Source: Coleophoma eucalyptorum (Eukaryota > Ascomycota > Leotiomycetes > Helotiales > Dermateaceae). Taken from it: a DNA stretch of 64,000 nt. The stretch spans positions 2,989,909 through 3,053,908 of the forward strand of contig JALRME010000001.1 of the NCBI GenBank assembly GCA_026120035.1, in the 5' to 3' direction. The position numbers and the translations under genes were made by a program. Shown piece by piece: positions 45,172 to 57,064 of the stretch. Under the pieces are notes generated by a model. That model did no database searches and was not told where the DNA came from. It saw only the letters and a program-made list of their open reading frames with translations. Each line of letters starts with the position of its first letter. The first letter of the stretch is position 1.

Positions 45172-46487
45172 AGGTACGGATGAAGATAAATAGTGTCAGT
45201 ATTCTTGGTTTATTAGTAGGGCGGTCGAAATGAGTCAGGTATAGGGAGGTCGAAAAGTGTCAACATTGAAATAGCTGTAGCTGTAGCTTAAGTAGGCCAT
45301 TTTGGATAACACATGGTCATGTGTACCTTCCTTGGTTTCAGTGGCTCCACGTAACATGGTAATTTGATTTGGAGTCCTGCACTGAGGCAGCTACGAGACA
45401 AGATAGGACAAACAAGGCAGGACGAGACAAGGCTGGGACTGACGAGCTGCAGAAGCTACGCGGCAAGCAAGCAACATGCGAAAGATCAAGCATCAGCTCT
45501 CAGGGGAAGATCCGTCTGGCACATGCCTGACAGGGATTCTGCCCGTCTGATCCACCCGATATGCTGAGCCAGGTGATCGGCGTGAAAGATATAAGATAAG
45601 ACTGTCTACCTTAATAAGATTCCCAGCATCCTAATTCTTCACTTGTGTATGACTGATCTTCCGAAATAATTTTTGAAAATAAAACTTTATAAGACATGAG
45701 ACAGCAACTGTGATTTTAAGAAAGGTCGAAGTAGGAGAGATAAGACTACAGGAACCATTTAAGGAACCATTTAAGGTACGCTCTTAGGGACGTCTCTTTT
45801 GCTACCGCGATTCGTAAATCTAGAGAACTGTATGTTACTTTGTTATCACTTATCGAAATTGGTAAGTTTAATACTTTGTTTGTGAGCAGCCTACCACTGT
45901 GGTTCTTCCCCAGCCTGCCAAACAAGCTCATGTGCATGGCTTGTGTGCTATGGCGGCTTTGATAAGGCATTTAGTGGCAGTCAATCGATATTCAAGCATC
46001 CACCGTGTGGCAAGTGTAGAAATGAGGAGTTCCGCTCAAGGCAATGGAATGTTTCATACGTTGGAGCTTCAAGACAATTGCAAAGAAGATTGAGGAACGG
46101 TGGAGGATTAAAAGTTTAACTTTTCGAACCACCCCTGGTACGCTAATTAGGCCACCGGACCGGTTCTTTACCTTGCATATCAATTGCTCTATTCACAATC
46201 TCATTTGGTTAACAAGATGCGGATAAAGACTTCATGAAGACATCGCATTAGGATATATTAAGGATGGGTAGTCCTGCTGAAAACTACTTAGGGTAAGCCT
46301 ACGCAAAGCCCTCAATAGACCCAAACGTCCCAAAAGATATGATCCTTCCACTAAAAGGCCGCACCAATGCACCTGCATGTCAGGTAACTAGATAATTCAA
46401 AGCTTTAGGGTATCAGTAATGAGTATTTTCCCACCAGTGCATGCTGAACATTCACTCCAAGGAAATATCTCTCGTCCAATATTCAAC
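45172..46487. other. Intergenic region upstream of calpain gene
   Basis: About 1.3 kb without a recognised gene. Short direct repeats GACGAGACAAGG-like near 45395-45435 and the repeat GGAACCATTTAAGG twice at about 45752-45777. GATAAG-type motifs near 45595, 45738, 45857 and 45960. Lies between the start of the calpain gene and the 3' end of the CwfJ-like gene. Confidence 0.5.
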
Positions 46488-48225
46488 TTATTGTGTGAAA
46501 TCAAACTCCTTGAACGCCGCTTTGAATGTTTCAACGTCCTTCTTCTCTTCGTCTTCCGTCTGTGAACAATCTCTCCATTGAATACGGTTCTCCAAGCTCA
46601 ATAGTTTTGCAAGGACAACTCTTCCAAACTGCAGAGAGAATCTTAGTGTGTAATCGAAGGACATGGTGAGACATTTAGTGCTGGCTTCAACGTCGTTACT
46701 TGGAGGAGTCCAGATCCAGACTCGAAAGAAATCACCCTCATCTGAGCCAATACCGGGATCTCTGGTTTCAAAGGCAGGATATGACAGATTCTCAGCCTCG
46801 ACCCGAAACGCTGCTTCTACTAAGCCCTGGCGAATGAGATTTTCAGGCATGGGAAGGAACTGCCAATGGGTATGTACACCATTGCTTTTACTGATTTCAT
46901 ATGTAACAGCGCCAACTCTATTGTCACTTTGCTTCGCAACCATGTTTTGTAAGGCTTCCTTGAATCTGCTCATCTCAGCGAACGTCTTCTCTTTAGTGCC
47001 ATCTGCCTCAGTCACCATTGCAATAGTTGGAGAATGTGTGAGTGGAATGATCAAGACATGTGCTGGATAATTAATACCCAGGGAAGAGTTGGTGGTAGAT
47101 GTGGTGAGAGGTCCTTTAGCAGTTGTGAGATACGCATCATCTCCAATGGCCGAGATAAGGTGTGTTGCCAAGTTCGGGTTCGACAAGCAGAAGAAGCATT
47201 CGCTAGGTCCAGGCGGTGGCTTGTACTCTGCTCTATGCCGCTTGTTCCGGTTTCTACCAGAATGATCATTACTAGAAAATCTGGAGTATGGCTCTGGGTC
47301 TAGAGATTTTCGTTTCTTGAGAGCTGATTGTTGTGTAAGAGGCGAAGCAGTGGTACCGATTGGCATGGGAGCTGTGAGATCAGGTGAGAATGGAAGGTTG
47401 AAAGCATAGATGGCCTTCTGCTTAGTCTGGTTGCCATAAGCAGCAACAGATATGAAGCGTGTCAAGGGCTGTATTTCAGGAGCATCCGGGGATGGTGCAT
47501 GGAAGAAAGGCTCCCGTTCATAGAAATATTCCGACGTTGAGAAGTGGTACCGTGGCCGTAGGGTAGCACATAGCTCAGATACATGCTCGTAGCTAAGAGG
47601 TTCAGTGGCTGACTCTGGCAAGGTCTTTTGAGAACCTTTGCGAATCAACGCTGGCCAAGGTGTACTGATGAGGATATCAGCTGAATTAGCACCACGTAGC
47701 GACTTCGCATCTCCGACAGTATGGAATGGCAAATATGGTTCCTTAGATACGCCCAAGATAGCATCATCAAGCTGCCCTCCCAAGGTGACAATCTTCACGC
47801 CTTCCGAAGTCTTTGTAGTTGCCCTCTTTCCTAGAAAGTGGAGGTTGTCGCAGATCTAGCATAAGCATTAGTTTATTTCATGATACATGTAGCATCAATT
47901 CGAACGTCTTACATCCTCATCTTTGGATAGCTTCTCAATAATACTTTGGGGAAGGGCGCGCGAGCCGACTGTGAAGTATGTGGGAAGAGGTATTTCGATC
48001 TTGTTATTGAGTAATTCGGCGACAATTTTGTCATCGTCTGCGAAAAGGTTCCCAACGACTAGTGCAAAGTTGAAATTTTGCTTCTTCTGCAGCCCAGATA
48101 GCTTGGTGAATAAGGAATGCAATTGACCGTTCACATCTCCAATGACTACGCTGTGAAGACGTTAGCATTTCGATTTTGACTGTACTGCACCGGACATGAG
48201 GCTGAACATACATTTTGGACGCCAT
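46488..48225 (-). CDS. CwfJ family protein (Drn1 / CWF19L1-like)
   Basis: Exons 48225-48212 (only 14 nt), 48150-47913 and 47855-46488, phases consistent, 539 residues. The N-terminal part resembles a metallophosphoesterase-like debranching-enzyme-related domain (IVVIGDVNGQLHSLFTKLSG, ALVVGNLFADD, FLGKRATTKTSEGVKIVTLGGQ). The C-terminal part is CwfJ_C_1/C_2: PPGPSECFFCLSNPNLATHLI, YPAHVLIIPLTHSPTI, and the HIT-like VHTHWQFLPMP, then FFRVWIWTP and FGRVVLAKLL. Yeast Drn1 and relatives work with debranching enzyme Dbr1 in intron lariat turnover and late spliceosome steps in the nucleus. Divergent from UTP20. Confidence 0.92.
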
Positions 48226-48603
48226 AGTGTCGTAGAGCCGGAGGCTTTGGGGATTTGCAAACAGCACCGCGTAGATAAATCTATTGTTATAAAAAGAACA
48301 TTGGGATTGGGTGTGTGGATTTAATTGCTAGAAACTGTGTTGTATTGATACTGTTTACTATGTTTCTTCAATAGAACGAACGTGAACAAAGGCAAGGTTG
48401 TGACGCGAAGTCGCCGAGCGCGCTGCTGCAAAAATCTTATCGCGAAGTCAGCCTTGCGCTAGACCCAAAACACCAGTTATGCTGTCTTTCACCGCCTAGA
48501 ATTTCTTCGAGCTCTAAATTTTGGGGATCAGAACTGGGGGAAAACATTCTTAGTTGACGTCGCAAACAAAAAGTCTGGTTCGCCGCCAGTCAACACGCCC
48601 ACA
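48226..48603. promoter_or_regulatory. Divergent promoter region, CwfJ-like / UTP20
   Basis: 378 bp between the start codons of two nuclear RNA-processing genes. A GC-richer patch (CGCGAAGTCGCCGAGCGCGC) lies near 48400-48425. Shared control is inferred. Confidence 0.5.
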
Positions 48604-51600
48604 ATGCCCGCCACTTCCTCTGGGCGGATAGTGATTACGAAGAAGGCCAAGTCGGGCACAGCACACCAAAAGAACCACCGATGGGAATCCTTTACGAGCA
48701 AAGTATCCAAATTGAACTCGCTGGACCCGATTCGCAAAGTTCGTCGCCATGGGGTTGATACGGACGATTTGGCTGCGACGACGTCGTACTTCAAAGCAGG
48801 GCTTGAAAAATGGCAGGAGCTCAATATGACCGAAGCGTTTCATAGTTTCTTGCAAGAAGTCAATCCTCTTTGCGACAGCCTACCTCAGATACTGCATTTC
48901 GAAGAGAAAATCATGGGCCTTATGGTGACTTATATTGAGAAGCGGGAACGAGAGGCCATGGAACCTCTGTTGGAACTCTTGACGGATTTTGCGCATGACT
49001 TGGGCGCGCGGTTCGAAAAACACTATGCAAAGGCTTTGGAATTGGTCACGTCGATTGCAGCAACGCCACAAGATGTGGAAGTCATCGAATGGAGTTTTAC
49101 CTGTCTGGCCTTCATGTTCAAATACCTGTCCAAATTACTCGTCCCCGATTTGCGCCCTACATTTGATCTAATGGCGCCACTTTTGGGAAAACATCGTCAG
49201 CAACCTCATATCGCACGGTTTGCCGCCGAGGCGATGAGTTTCCTTGTGAAGAAGGCCGGAGTTCCAGCGCATCGAGAGACCGCTCTTCCATTGATTGTCA
49301 TGCATGCAAAGTTAGACCTTCAAAGTATTGCTGGGACTCGACCGTTTATACTTTACTATCATGGTCTTATGACATTATTTGCAGAAGCGATGAAAGGCAA
49401 CGGACTGACAGTTCACACCTCTGGACCCGCTATCTTGAAAGCCCTTTTCGGGTGTATTGAGGAGAGTGATTTCATTGCAGCAACCGGCTCACGATGGCCT
49501 GATGTCGTGTGCGGTGTCCTTACCAGCCTGGTTCATCATACTAGTTCAGAAACTTTTAAAGAACTCTTTGAAGTGGTTTTGGAAGAAGCAAATTCTGCTG
49601 TGCAGGCGTTCCAGTCCTCACACAGCAAGGCCGACCTCACTAGGTTACTGCTATCTGCTCGTATGATAGGTGTCGCTGCGGGCGTGCGAAAAGGGTCTCG
49701 CATTTTAGGCTGGCCCGCTTTGTTGGAGGCCTCCAGCCAGATTACACAAGTACTATCCAGAAATGCGACTCATTTTGGCGTTATTGGTGGAGATTTTGAT
49801 CTTTGGAGATCACTAGTTCTGACCATCGCGATTATACTTCAATATTCCCCAATGGACGCCGTAATACCATACATATCAAAATTTATGGAACCGCTCACAA
49901 AGGACCCATTGGCCAAATGGTTTCTCACTTTCTGCTCATATCTTGCTGAAGCCGAGCCCGAAAGGTTCCGGAGCGTAGCATTACCATACTTTAGACGGTT
50001 CGTGAGTTCTTGTCATGTTTAGAGACCTAAGCTAACGCAACCTTTAGGTTTGTTGTTGCCCATTGGTCTGACAAAGACAATGAGGATACTCTACTTATTC
50101 TCCTACCTAAGATGGTTTCGTCAGGGGTTCTCCCCAGCCGGTACGGCAAGGATGGGTTTTCTTTGCCACAGTCTTGGCAAGACCAAATGGTTAGTAAATT
50201 CGAGCGCCTTGAGTTGAAACCTTTCCCCGAACAGGCGTCTCCAGCAATAATCGATAGAAGTCCCATCACATGGCACGATCGTTGTTTACCAAAGTATAAT
50301 GCTCTTCTTGAGGTACTGGAATGTACAGTTGTCCATCCTTCGACGAATGCCAGAGTTGCAGAGATATTACTGCGAAAACTGAAGTTGGCTCTACGACCTT
50401 CCTTTGCCCTGGCACCTGAAGAAGCACATTTTATTGTCGGCCGAGGGTTTAGTGCTTATTGCCGAATGATCAAGGGTGCTGGTGACGTTGATGGAGCATT
50501 GGAGCCTCTTCTTCGTGCAGCTGCACCAAGGTATGCTCGTTTGCCAAACTTCTTGGAGGCCCTGCTCGCATACCAATCGAGCCTAAAGTCATCTAAAACA
50601 ACAAAAGAAAGCCCAGCGAAGGATTTGGAGGAGGAAACAGATCTCCTGCTCCCTTCTTTGATCGCAAATCTAGCCAGCGACTCGCACGAGCTTCGTTTAC
50701 TATCTCTTCAGCTTCTGGAGGAACTTTATGGAGATGAGAAGACATCAAAAGTGCTTTCCCTCATGTATACCGTTGAGCAAACTCCTTTGGATCTCCAAAC
50801 CGCACGCTCTGCCTCCATGCATATTCGAAACCTTGCGGTACTTTATCCACAACTACCCGACGACTCCTTCCTTCGCCAAGCTATTCCGTCGTTCTGCTTC
50901 GGTATGTTGACGGTCAAATTTGCTCAAATATGGGACGATGCTAGTGCCTCCTTGAAACAAATAGCCGATAGCAAGACTGGGGAGGAAGTTGTTGCTCAGC
51001 TTATTTTCGAGTGGCTTGAAATGCCGTCCGTTGCTTGGGACGGCTCCGCAAGGAATATCGAGAAAACAGGGAATGATGGACTGACAGACTTTGAGTGTTC
51101 GAATCTGATGAAATTAATCGACCTTGCAGATGATGCTGAAGCCAATATAATCAATGCTCAAGGCAATCTCTTACATAGATTTGAAGAAGCTCAGTCATTG
51201 GTTGCATCCAGGCCGTCTTCTGCGAGACCGCAAGCACTCAGAGTTCTTGCTGGTGCGCCACACCTGGCTCAAAAGCGATCACGCCAATTCATACCTATGT
51301 TTCTCTCATGGGCTAGTAAGCAAGAAGACGAAGATGGCTCCGTTCTTAGTGACTGGACACGGAAAGATCAGAAGGCTCAGCTTGATGTGTTGGGGCTTTT
51401 CACAAACCCTAAAGTTCTTTACAAGTCAGATGAGATCTATTCTGCACTTCTAGCGCTCTTGTGCAATGGTGATATCGAAATACAGAAATCGGCTCTCAAA
51501 GCAATTTTCACATGGAAGAATAAAAGTGTTCGGCCATATGAAGAGAACCTCCTCAACCTACTGGACGAAGCCCGCTTCAAGGATGAGATTGCAATTTTGT

Positions 51601-54600
51601 TTCAAGGAGAGACTTTAATACAGCCCGAACATCGATCAGATCTTATGCCTGTACTTCTTCGTCTACTCTATGGTCGAACAATCTCTCGCAAAGGAGCTGC
51701 AAGTGGAAAGCAAGGCATGGAAGCACGAAGACTAACAGTTCTTCGCAATTTAAGCGTGGAAGATGTCGGAGGGTTCATAGATGTCTCGCTCGGCGAGCTG
51801 CGCGATCACAAATTATTCGACGAGAGCAAGCTGAGAGAAAGTGCTTTCGAAAAGCAAGTTCTTACCATTCGGAAACAGGTTGGATTCATGAACATGATCG
51901 AAGGTGTTCTTAAGGAGCTTGGCACCAAGGTTGTCCCCTTTACGCAGAAACTTTTGGAGGCAGTTCTGTACTGCCTGTTCTTCGCTGCTCGTGAGCTTGA
52001 AAGCAAATCAGAGGACGATGATGATGATGAGGGACACACAAGCCAAACTTCACTTTTAAGGGTTATTCGCCAGACTGGATTGAAATGCTTGAACCTGCTG
52101 TTCCAGAATGCCACAGAGTTTGATTGGTCGTTGTATCTTCCGACAATTGTTCAGGAGGTTGTTCACCCAAGACTACCTAACCTCCCGATTGAAACAGCAC
52201 AAGGAGTGTCTGGAATCTTGCAGTTGTTTTTCACATGGTCCACATCCTCAAAGATGGTGCTGTTCCTAGGGAGGGACGATCTGATACTTCCTAAAGTGGC
52301 GGAGTGCTTAGCTCCAGCCAAATCGAAAGATCAAGTCAAACTCTTTGCCCTGAGCATCATAAAGAATACAGTAAAGCTGGCGGGTGAGAATGAGCAAGAT
52401 CCTTCACTGTCAGCCATGGTGAAAAGCCAGCTACTTCTGCCAAACATGGATCATTTCCTTATACAAATCGGTGGAGTTCTTCGAGGCCACCAAGATATAA
52501 GTAAGGATCTACTCGAAGCCTGCGTGGAGACCGTTTCCAGTCTTGCACCGTTTGTGGCTACTTCAACACAAGGCCGTAATCTTGTCGATGTTGCTATCTT
52601 CTTATTAGACCAGCCTTCAAGGCGAGTTACGCCCAAGACAAAGAGTGGATTGTTGCTGGTGCTTGAACATTTCGTTCCTCTCTACAATCTACAGCACGAT
52701 GCAGAACTGAAAGGGAAAGTATACAATACCGTGACATCGCTCTTCGGCTTCTTCAAGGATAAAGCGAGTAGAGAAGTTTTATCTCGGGTTCTATATGTCT
52801 ATTCACAGAACGACCCTGTGATGATAGAGATCGCCGCACTGTGTACAGCTCTTAATTCGTTCCTTGAAGGTCGTTTAGATGAACCGGATTACGACAGGCG
52901 TTTGAAGGCTTTCCACGACATAAATTCAACCCGTGAGATAGCATTCACAGCTCATCAATGGAGACCGCTGCTGTATAACATGCTCTTTTATATTCGACAC
53001 GATGAAGAGTTCGGCATTCTTTCCTCAAATTCATCTGATGCATTGTGTCGATTCGTCGATACTGCCGCAGCTACGATGGCCGCGCCTACTCAGCCCGATG
53101 ATGCTTTTGCAGATGCCATGGATGAAAGCGGCGATATGAGGATTGAGAAGTCAGGCCCAGATGTGGAAACGAATTTCCAGACTATGTTGTCTACAATTTT
53201 AATTCCTGCAATCTATACTGGTGCCCGAGAGCCGTCAGAGGTCATCCGCAGAGAGTATGTGAAAGTCATGGCCCAGCTTGTACGGGCTCTTCCAGAGTGG
53301 TCCGAAGTGAACGACTTGCGTGGACTTCTTGCTGGCGACGACGAATTGGAATCTTCTTTCTTCAATAATATTCTAGCTGCTGGAAAAGGTCGTCAATCAA
53401 ATGCTCTTGGTCAGCTCCAGAAAGCGTCAGAAGAAAACGAATTAAGTGGCATGAACACGAGTCATTTCTTGATCCCTCTAATTGAGCACTTTATTTTCGA
53501 CCGTGCAGAGGGTGCAGATGGTCATAATCTTGCCGCAGAGGCTACGACCGCTGTTGCAAATCTTGCTCGGTCTCTGGAGTGGCCTCAATATCGAGCTATA
53601 CTTCGTCGTTACATTGGATACGTGCAGTCAAAACCGGAGCTTGAGAAGCAGATTATTCGTCTTCTGGGTAAAGTCATTGATACACTAGCAGTAGTTGCTA
53701 CGGAGGAGGCGAAGACAAGTACGCTTGCCTTAACAATGCCAAGCCAGACAAAGTTGGCTGATGATCTCACATCTACTATCCTACCACCCCTTATCAAGTA
53801 CATTCACCACAAGGATGAAGCCATTGTTAGTCTTCGAGTACCGGTGGCGGTGATTATTGTCAGGCTTCTGAAGCTACTCCCTGAAGAACAGTTATGGGTT
53901 CAGCTTCCAGCTGTTCTCACGGACACCTGCCACATTTTGAGGAGCAAAGCACAAGAGGCTCGTGATATGGCACGCGAAACACTTGCGAAGATATGCGCCC
54001 TACTCGGACCCTCCTGCTTCGGTTTTGTGCTGAAAGAGCTGAGGGGTGCGTTGCAAAGAGGCAACCAGCGCCATGTTCTTTCGTACACCATGCATTCAAT
54101 ACTCGTTAACACTGAGTATGCGCCGGGAGATCTTGATTACTGCCTCAAGCCAATTGTTGATGTCATAATGGACGACATTTTTGGCGATCCTGGAAAGGAG
54201 AAGGACGCAGAAGAGTATACAAGCAAGATGAAGGAGGTGAAGAGCAGCAAGAGTCATGACTCCATGGAACTGATTGCTAAGACGGCAACGCTAAGCCGTT
54301 TGAATGTTCTCCTTCACCCGATACAGCTCCTACTCCGCGAGAAACTCAACCTTCGCATGGTCCGCAAGATAGACGAGCTCCTGAACAGAATAAGCAGGGG
54401 ATTGCTGATGAATAGAGCTGCCGAGAGCCGTGACAGCTTGCAACTCTGCTATGATATTATCCAAGATGTGTACAGTGGAGAAAAACCTCAAGTCAAGAAG
54501 AAGGAAGATTACAAACTGAAGAAATTCCTGATTCAGAAAGGCGCCAAGAAATCAGGCGATCGTGGAAGCACCACAATATACACGTACAAATTAGTTGGAT

Positions 54601-56567
54601 TTGCCTTCGATGTCATGCGAACAGTTTTGAAGAAGTACGAGGCCTTGCGAAAACCAAGCAGTCTTGCGCTATTCATACCAATCATTGGCGATGCAGTTGT
54701 TGAGGCCGAAGAAGAAGTCAAGGTTGCTGCATTCCGACTATTAACTACTATTTCCAAGGTCCCATTGAAAGTTGCTCCGGACGCACCTCTTACTGGATCG
54801 GACTTGTACAGGGTCGCAGCCGCGGAAGCGACAAAATGCATTGCAGCCTCCTCCTCAACGATGTCAGATGTCTGTCAAGCAGGCCTGAAGTTTATATCTG
54901 TAGTACTTCATGATCACAAGGATATTGTGATCAAGAATAAAGCTATCGACGACATCCTGGATAAGCTGAAGGAAGATATGACCGAGCCTGATCGTCGACA
55001 TGTTACCTTCAACTTCTTGAGAGCCGTAATGGACGCCAAAATTGAAACAGCAACCGTCTACGACATCATAGAACAAGTCAAGGAAGTCATGGTCATGAAC
55101 AGCGACAAAGACACCCGCAAACTAGCGCTAAATGCCTATGTTCAATTTCTCCGGGAGTACCCTCAAACAAAAAAGCGTTGGAAGAAGCAGCTCGACTTCA
55201 TTCAAGTGAATCTACAGTATGATATCGAAGATGGACGTTACGCACTTCTTGATCTCGTACTCAGTCTTCTGGCTAAGTCATCTGATGAATATGCACAGGA
55301 AATATGTGGACAATTCTTTGGTCCCCTGATCCTAGTCTATGTTCAAGACAATAGCGAAAAATGTCGAGCCGGTGCAGGAGTTATTCTTACCCAGATTCTT
55401 CAAAAGGCAAATCGAGATCATTTGGCCGGCTTCTTAGATATTATGAGGGCTTGTGTCCGTCAATCAGAAGATTCAGATCGAGTTCGACTAGGCTTCAAGC
55501 TTTATCGGTTGTACTACGAAGCAAGAGGTAGGACCGACGAGGGAGATATTCCTATGCTTCAAGAGCACATATCAGCAGCCTTGGAAATAACCGAAGAATC
55601 CGAATCAGAATGGGAGCTGATTTATGACACACTCGAATTTATCCTTGTCCTATGCCAGACGTTCCCAGAGAAAATGCTGTCGTCTAGCAAGAGTCTGTTG
55701 TGGTCAAAAATACGTGTATGTCTTACATATCCCCACGCGTGGGTCAAGACAGATGCTGCAAAGCTCATAGAGTTCTATCTTGCAGATTTCATCAGAAGTT
55801 GTGCGGGAGACTTCAGCGAACCACTACCGCTCAAGGGCTCTGGTGGACTGACTTTAGCAGCGGATGATATCACAGAACTTGTACGCCGCTCGGTTGGTGG
55901 ACTGAAGACGCCTTCCTTGCTAGAAGGATTTGCGGCTAAGATCGAGATCAACCTGGTCATCCTAGGTCGAATAGCAGGAGCATATAATCTGAAATGGCGC
56001 TCAGACATGCCACAAGCAGACTCAGAAGGTGATGAAGATGTCGAAGAGGACAAGAAGGATCAGAAGACGGTTCTTCAGTACCTTTTCGGCAGGCTATCGT
56101 ACACTCTACGTCGTGAAACCTCGCCGCCACGAGCTTCAGCTCTGGTGCCCAAGACATCAGCACTCAGGATAGTGGAGAATATCATTGGTGTCCTCTCTGG
56201 CCCTAACATTATTCCTATTCTACGAACAATTCTTCTTCCACTTCAGAATCTCACAGATCCATCGATTCCAGTTCCTTACTCGACAGACGAGGATTTCCGA
56301 GTTGGCTATGAAGCACTAAAGTCAACTGCTACAGAGATCATGCAGTCATTGCAGGACAAGGTTGGTGTCAAAGAATACACACAAGCAATCTTGGAGGTCA
56401 GACAGGGTGTAAAAGATAGAAGAATGCAACGGAGTAGCAAGAGAAAGATCGAGGCCGTTGCTGCACCAGAGAAGTATGGAAGGGACAAGAAGAAGAAGGT
56501 GGAGCGAAAGAAGGAGAGGAGGAAGGAGAGAGGTTTGGAGCATCGAGATGCGCGACATGCTTATTAG
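48604..56567 (+). CDS. utp20: UTP20, component of the U3 snoRNP / small-subunit processome
   Basis: Two exons, 48604-49997 and 50048-56567, give 2637 residues, the usual huge size. The junction (CG|G, donor GTTCGT, acceptor TTTAG) restores YFRRFVVAHWSDKD. N-terminal motif HRWESFTSKVSKLNSLDPIRKVRRH is typical. The rest is alpha-helical HEAT/ARM-like repeat with the DRIM-type N-terminal block (LGKHRQQPHIARFAAEAMSFLVKKA) and a highly basic C-terminus (KYGRDKKKKVERKKERRKER) that probably acts as nucleolar/RNA-binding tail. UTP20 is needed for early pre-rRNA cleavages at A0-A2 and 40S biogenesis. The alternative GTGAGT donor three bases on would put the frame into a stop, so the GTTCGT donor is preferred. 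Confidence 0.96.
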
Positions 56568-57064
56568 GCGTTCAGCAGGTTGGGAAGCTCTCATATGCAT
56601 TGATCCGGCGTTTGGGACTTTGTACCAAGGTAGATAAAAGCTGTAATTACCCGCATGGTATGGAATAGAATGATGTTTAAGGGATATTTGAGCGTGCTGG
56701 CAGGGTATTCGTTCCTGGGTGCATGGTTTTATTGCCTATACGACTTGAAATAGGAATTGTGGTTCATCTTCGGACTTAGAGGAAAATCCAAGAGACCATG
56801 GTGAAATCCTCTATGTCTTGTTTGTTACTTCCTACTCCCCACACAAGGGAAGTTTAGCAGCTTACGAGTGGGTGTAGTTCGGGCAATATGCAAGGCTGAG
56901 GCTAGCCTGATCAGGTTGGTCTCTCCGCCGCCGAGGCTGGACAACTTCCATTCACTTCACCATTGAGCTTCGCCATTTCTCCTTCATCAACCATCCCGCT
57001 TTCTGTCCATGTTTCACAGCTTATCAACGACACAATCTGTTGTCAAATCTAATAAATTGTGCCC
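56568..57064. other. Intergenic region, UTP20 3' side to SNF2 gene promoter
   Basis: About 500 bp, no gene recognised. A pyrimidine-rich stretch (CATTTCTCCTTCATCAACCA) near 56972 is typical of a fungal promoter. Confidence 0.55.

Noticed and set aside
48604..50022. UTP20 N-terminal part as a separate 472-residue gene
   Set aside because: An intron at 49998-50047 joins it in frame to the 2151-residue part, and the combined length fits UTP20.
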